NCBI GenBank assembly: GCA_009693115.1
Contig: SHXW01000010.1
Location: 1 to 64,000 of the forward strand
Length of the DNA stretch: 64,000 bases
DNA from: Dehalococcoidia bacterium
Lineage (GTDB): Bacteria; Chloroflexota; Dehalococcoidia; Lucifugimonadales; Lucifugimonadaceae
Reading direction: 5' to 3'
The notes below the pieces were generated by a model. That model saw only the letters and a program-made list of their open reading frames with translations, made no database searches and was not told the DNA's origin. The translations under genes were made by a program, and so were the position numbers. Numbering within the stretch: the stretch's first letter is position 1; each line of letters opens with the position of its first letter. Shown here piece by piece: positions 62,915 to 64,000 of this stretch.

Positions 62915-62927
62915 CTCCCGGCGGGAG
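62915..62927. repeat. CTCCC/GGGAG palindrome after the HAD gene
   Basis: CTCCCGG and GGGAG pair around a short centre 20 bases after the HAD stop. It is a short copy of the window's recurring CTCTCCC/GGGAGAG element and could act as a weak terminator. Confidence 0.4.
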
Positions 62928-63144
62928 GGGGAGTGACGCAGGCCGCGGTGAACTCGTTTAGAAAATCAGGACCGCAGCCCGGCGGCGTAGCGCGCTCGGA
63001 CATCCCGACGGCGTCCGGGGCCGTCACTCCGGCGTTTGCTCCGGCCCCCCGCACGGACACAAAACACTGGCCGAGGCATGTGCTGCCGGAAATGCCGGAC
63101 CATGCAGAACCCGTGAAACCGGCACTGCTCTGCCACCCCGGGGC

Positions 63145-64000
63145 CTACCCGCCCTTGTCCACCTTCAACGTGTACTTCGCTGACCCCGCTACTCCCGCCG
63201 TGATTGGGCTGACGATGACGGCCAGCTTTTCATCCGGGGCCAGTCCCGAGACCGTGAACGCCCCTGACCCATCGACTTTGACTGGCATCTGGGACACCGA
63301 CGCTGGCCCGTTCCCAGGGATACGGATGATCTGGACCAGATAGTCCTGCGGTATGCGGTCGTTGACCCGCGCAAATCCCTCGGCTGTCCAATCGCCGGGT
63401 GTCTCGGCATCGTCCGCCCAACCGGTTTCGGGGACGGCGAAATCATCCAGGCACATGCCCCGCCCATGCACTGCGTCGTCCGTGATGTATTCGAACCTGA
63501 CCAGCGCCTCCCTGCCGACGTATGCCGAAAGGTCAACGGCCTCGCGCACCCAATCGCCGAGGCCGCTGTTTGCGGACGGCCTGCTCACCCCGGTATAGCC
63601 AGGGCCGTAGGAGTTCCCGTTCGGGTTGTCCTCTGTCGTAGTGCTGCCTGGAAGCGGCGTCCACGTCGAGCCGCCGTCGGTCGAGACCTCCACATACCCG
63701 TAGTCCCAATCCTCCTCGATGTCGTGCCAGACCGAGAACTTTAGCGACGCCGGCGAACCCGCCTTGAGCGAGCGCAGGTCCACTTTGCGCGTGAGGGTCG
63801 TGTCTATCGAGTCGCCTGCGTTGCCCCACCAGCAGGAACTGCCGCTCGCAGGCCGGACAGGGAACAGCACGGCCACCGGGTCACCCTGGAACTCAAGCCG
63901 GACCTCCTGCGACCCCAATGACACCGCAAAGTAGTTCGCTCCGAGGGGGGGCAGTGACTCCTCGATGACCGTGGGCGTGAGCACAAATTTGGTTGCGAGG
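63145..64000 (-). CDS. Immune-inhibitor-A-like secreted protein, C-terminal part, 5' end cut by window
   Basis: The frame is open to the window edge (LATKFVLTPTV before the GTG at 63984), so the N-terminus and any protease domain lie outside. The visible 285 residues hold the C-terminal region of M6-type immune inhibitor A proteins: GDSIDTTLTRKVDLRSL, LKFSVWHDIEEDWDYGYVEVSTDGGSTWTPLPGSTT, GPGYTGVSRPSANSGLGDWVREAVDLSAYVGREALVRFEYITDD and CLDDFAVPE, a MAM/jelly-roll-like fold. A final Ig-like segment (VKVDGSGAFTVSGLAPDEKLAVIVSP) follows. Whether a protease lies upstream cannot be seen. Confidence 0.82.
   Translation of the reverse strand, partial: LATKFVLTPTVIEESLPPLGANYFAVSLGSQEVRLEFQGDPVAVLFPVRPASGSSCWWGNAGDSIDTTLTRKVDLRSLKAGSPASLKFSVWHDIEEDWDYGYVEVSTDGGSTWTPLPGSTTTEDNPNGNSYGPGYTGVSRPSANSGLGDWVREAVDLSAYVGREALVRFEYITDDAVHGRGMCLDDFAVPETGWADDAETPGDWTAEGFARVNDRIPQDYLVQIIRIPGNGPASVSQMPVKVDGSGAFTVSGLAPDEKLAVIVSPITAGVAGSAKYTLKVDKGG

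Overview
The window is 64 kb of GC-rich, densely coded bacterial chromosome with about 50 protein genes, five tRNAs, one riboswitch and several candidate promoters and hairpins. No rRNA, CRISPR array, transposase or prophage was seen. Gene content fits a free-living member of the Chloroflexota, perhaps Dehalococcoidia or SAR202-like: an AccD-AccA fusion, Thr/Pro-rich lipoproteins, RNase J beside FtsK, a MoxR-DUF58-transglutaminase cluster, and many GTG/TTG starts. This placement is inference from gene content, not from a marker search.

Layout. 1-2.5 kb: end of a beta-propeller protein, a weak lipoprotein ORF and an orphan DppB-type permease. 2.5-7.5 kb (minus): polyprenyl synthase, metG, rsmI, lipA. 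7.6-11.2 kb: RlmD-type rRNA methyltransferase, maf, tatB-like and tatC, converging on tatA across a strong hairpin. 11.4-18.8 kb (minus): lexA with a candidate self-operator, a lamin-tail lipoprotein with a long Thr-Pro minisatellite, a His-rich protein, rpsT, relA/spoT, a HypE/AIR-synthase-like protein and a lipoprotein. 19-23.3 kb (plus): an iron ABC importer behind a good promoter and an AT-rich palindrome. 23.3-25.7 kb (minus): thiG, a GNAT and thiE behind a TPP riboswitch and terminator. 26-34.5 kb: HAD phosphatase, accDA fusion, ftsK, RNase J, family 4/5-like uracil-DNA glycosylase. 34.7-37.6 kb (minus): the fatty-acid and ribosome operon DUF177-rpmF-fabD-nusB-acpP. 38-46.6 kb: DUF5343 gene, acyl-CoA dehydrogenase, dnaE, an FMN-binding PPOX protein, a DUF2007-like protein, ogt. 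46.7-51.8 kb (minus): moxR, DUF58, transglutaminase-like protein. 52-53 kb: five tRNAs on the minus strand, all with encoded CCA. 53-64 kb: hotdog thioesterase, uvrA, a transketolase/PDH-E1-like enzyme, a DUF4349-PKD lipoprotein, a haloacid-dehalogenase-type HAD, and the end of an immune-inhibitor-A-like secreted protein.

Most of the window is housekeeping. The most unusual signals are: (1) three tandem in-frame 36-bp palindromic units inside the transketolase-like gene, built on the same CCCTCTCCC/GGGAGAGGG motif that is scattered through intergenic DNA here; (2) a Ser where the catalytic Cys should be in the transglutaminase-like protein; (3) a tRNA-Arg with anticodon GCG rather than ACG; (4) a fused carboxyltransferase; (5) a nusB frame running 101 bp into acpP; (6) a palindrome with overlapping ATTCG elements before the iron importer. 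I did not find a convincing multi-gene defence or otherwise wholly unknown system.
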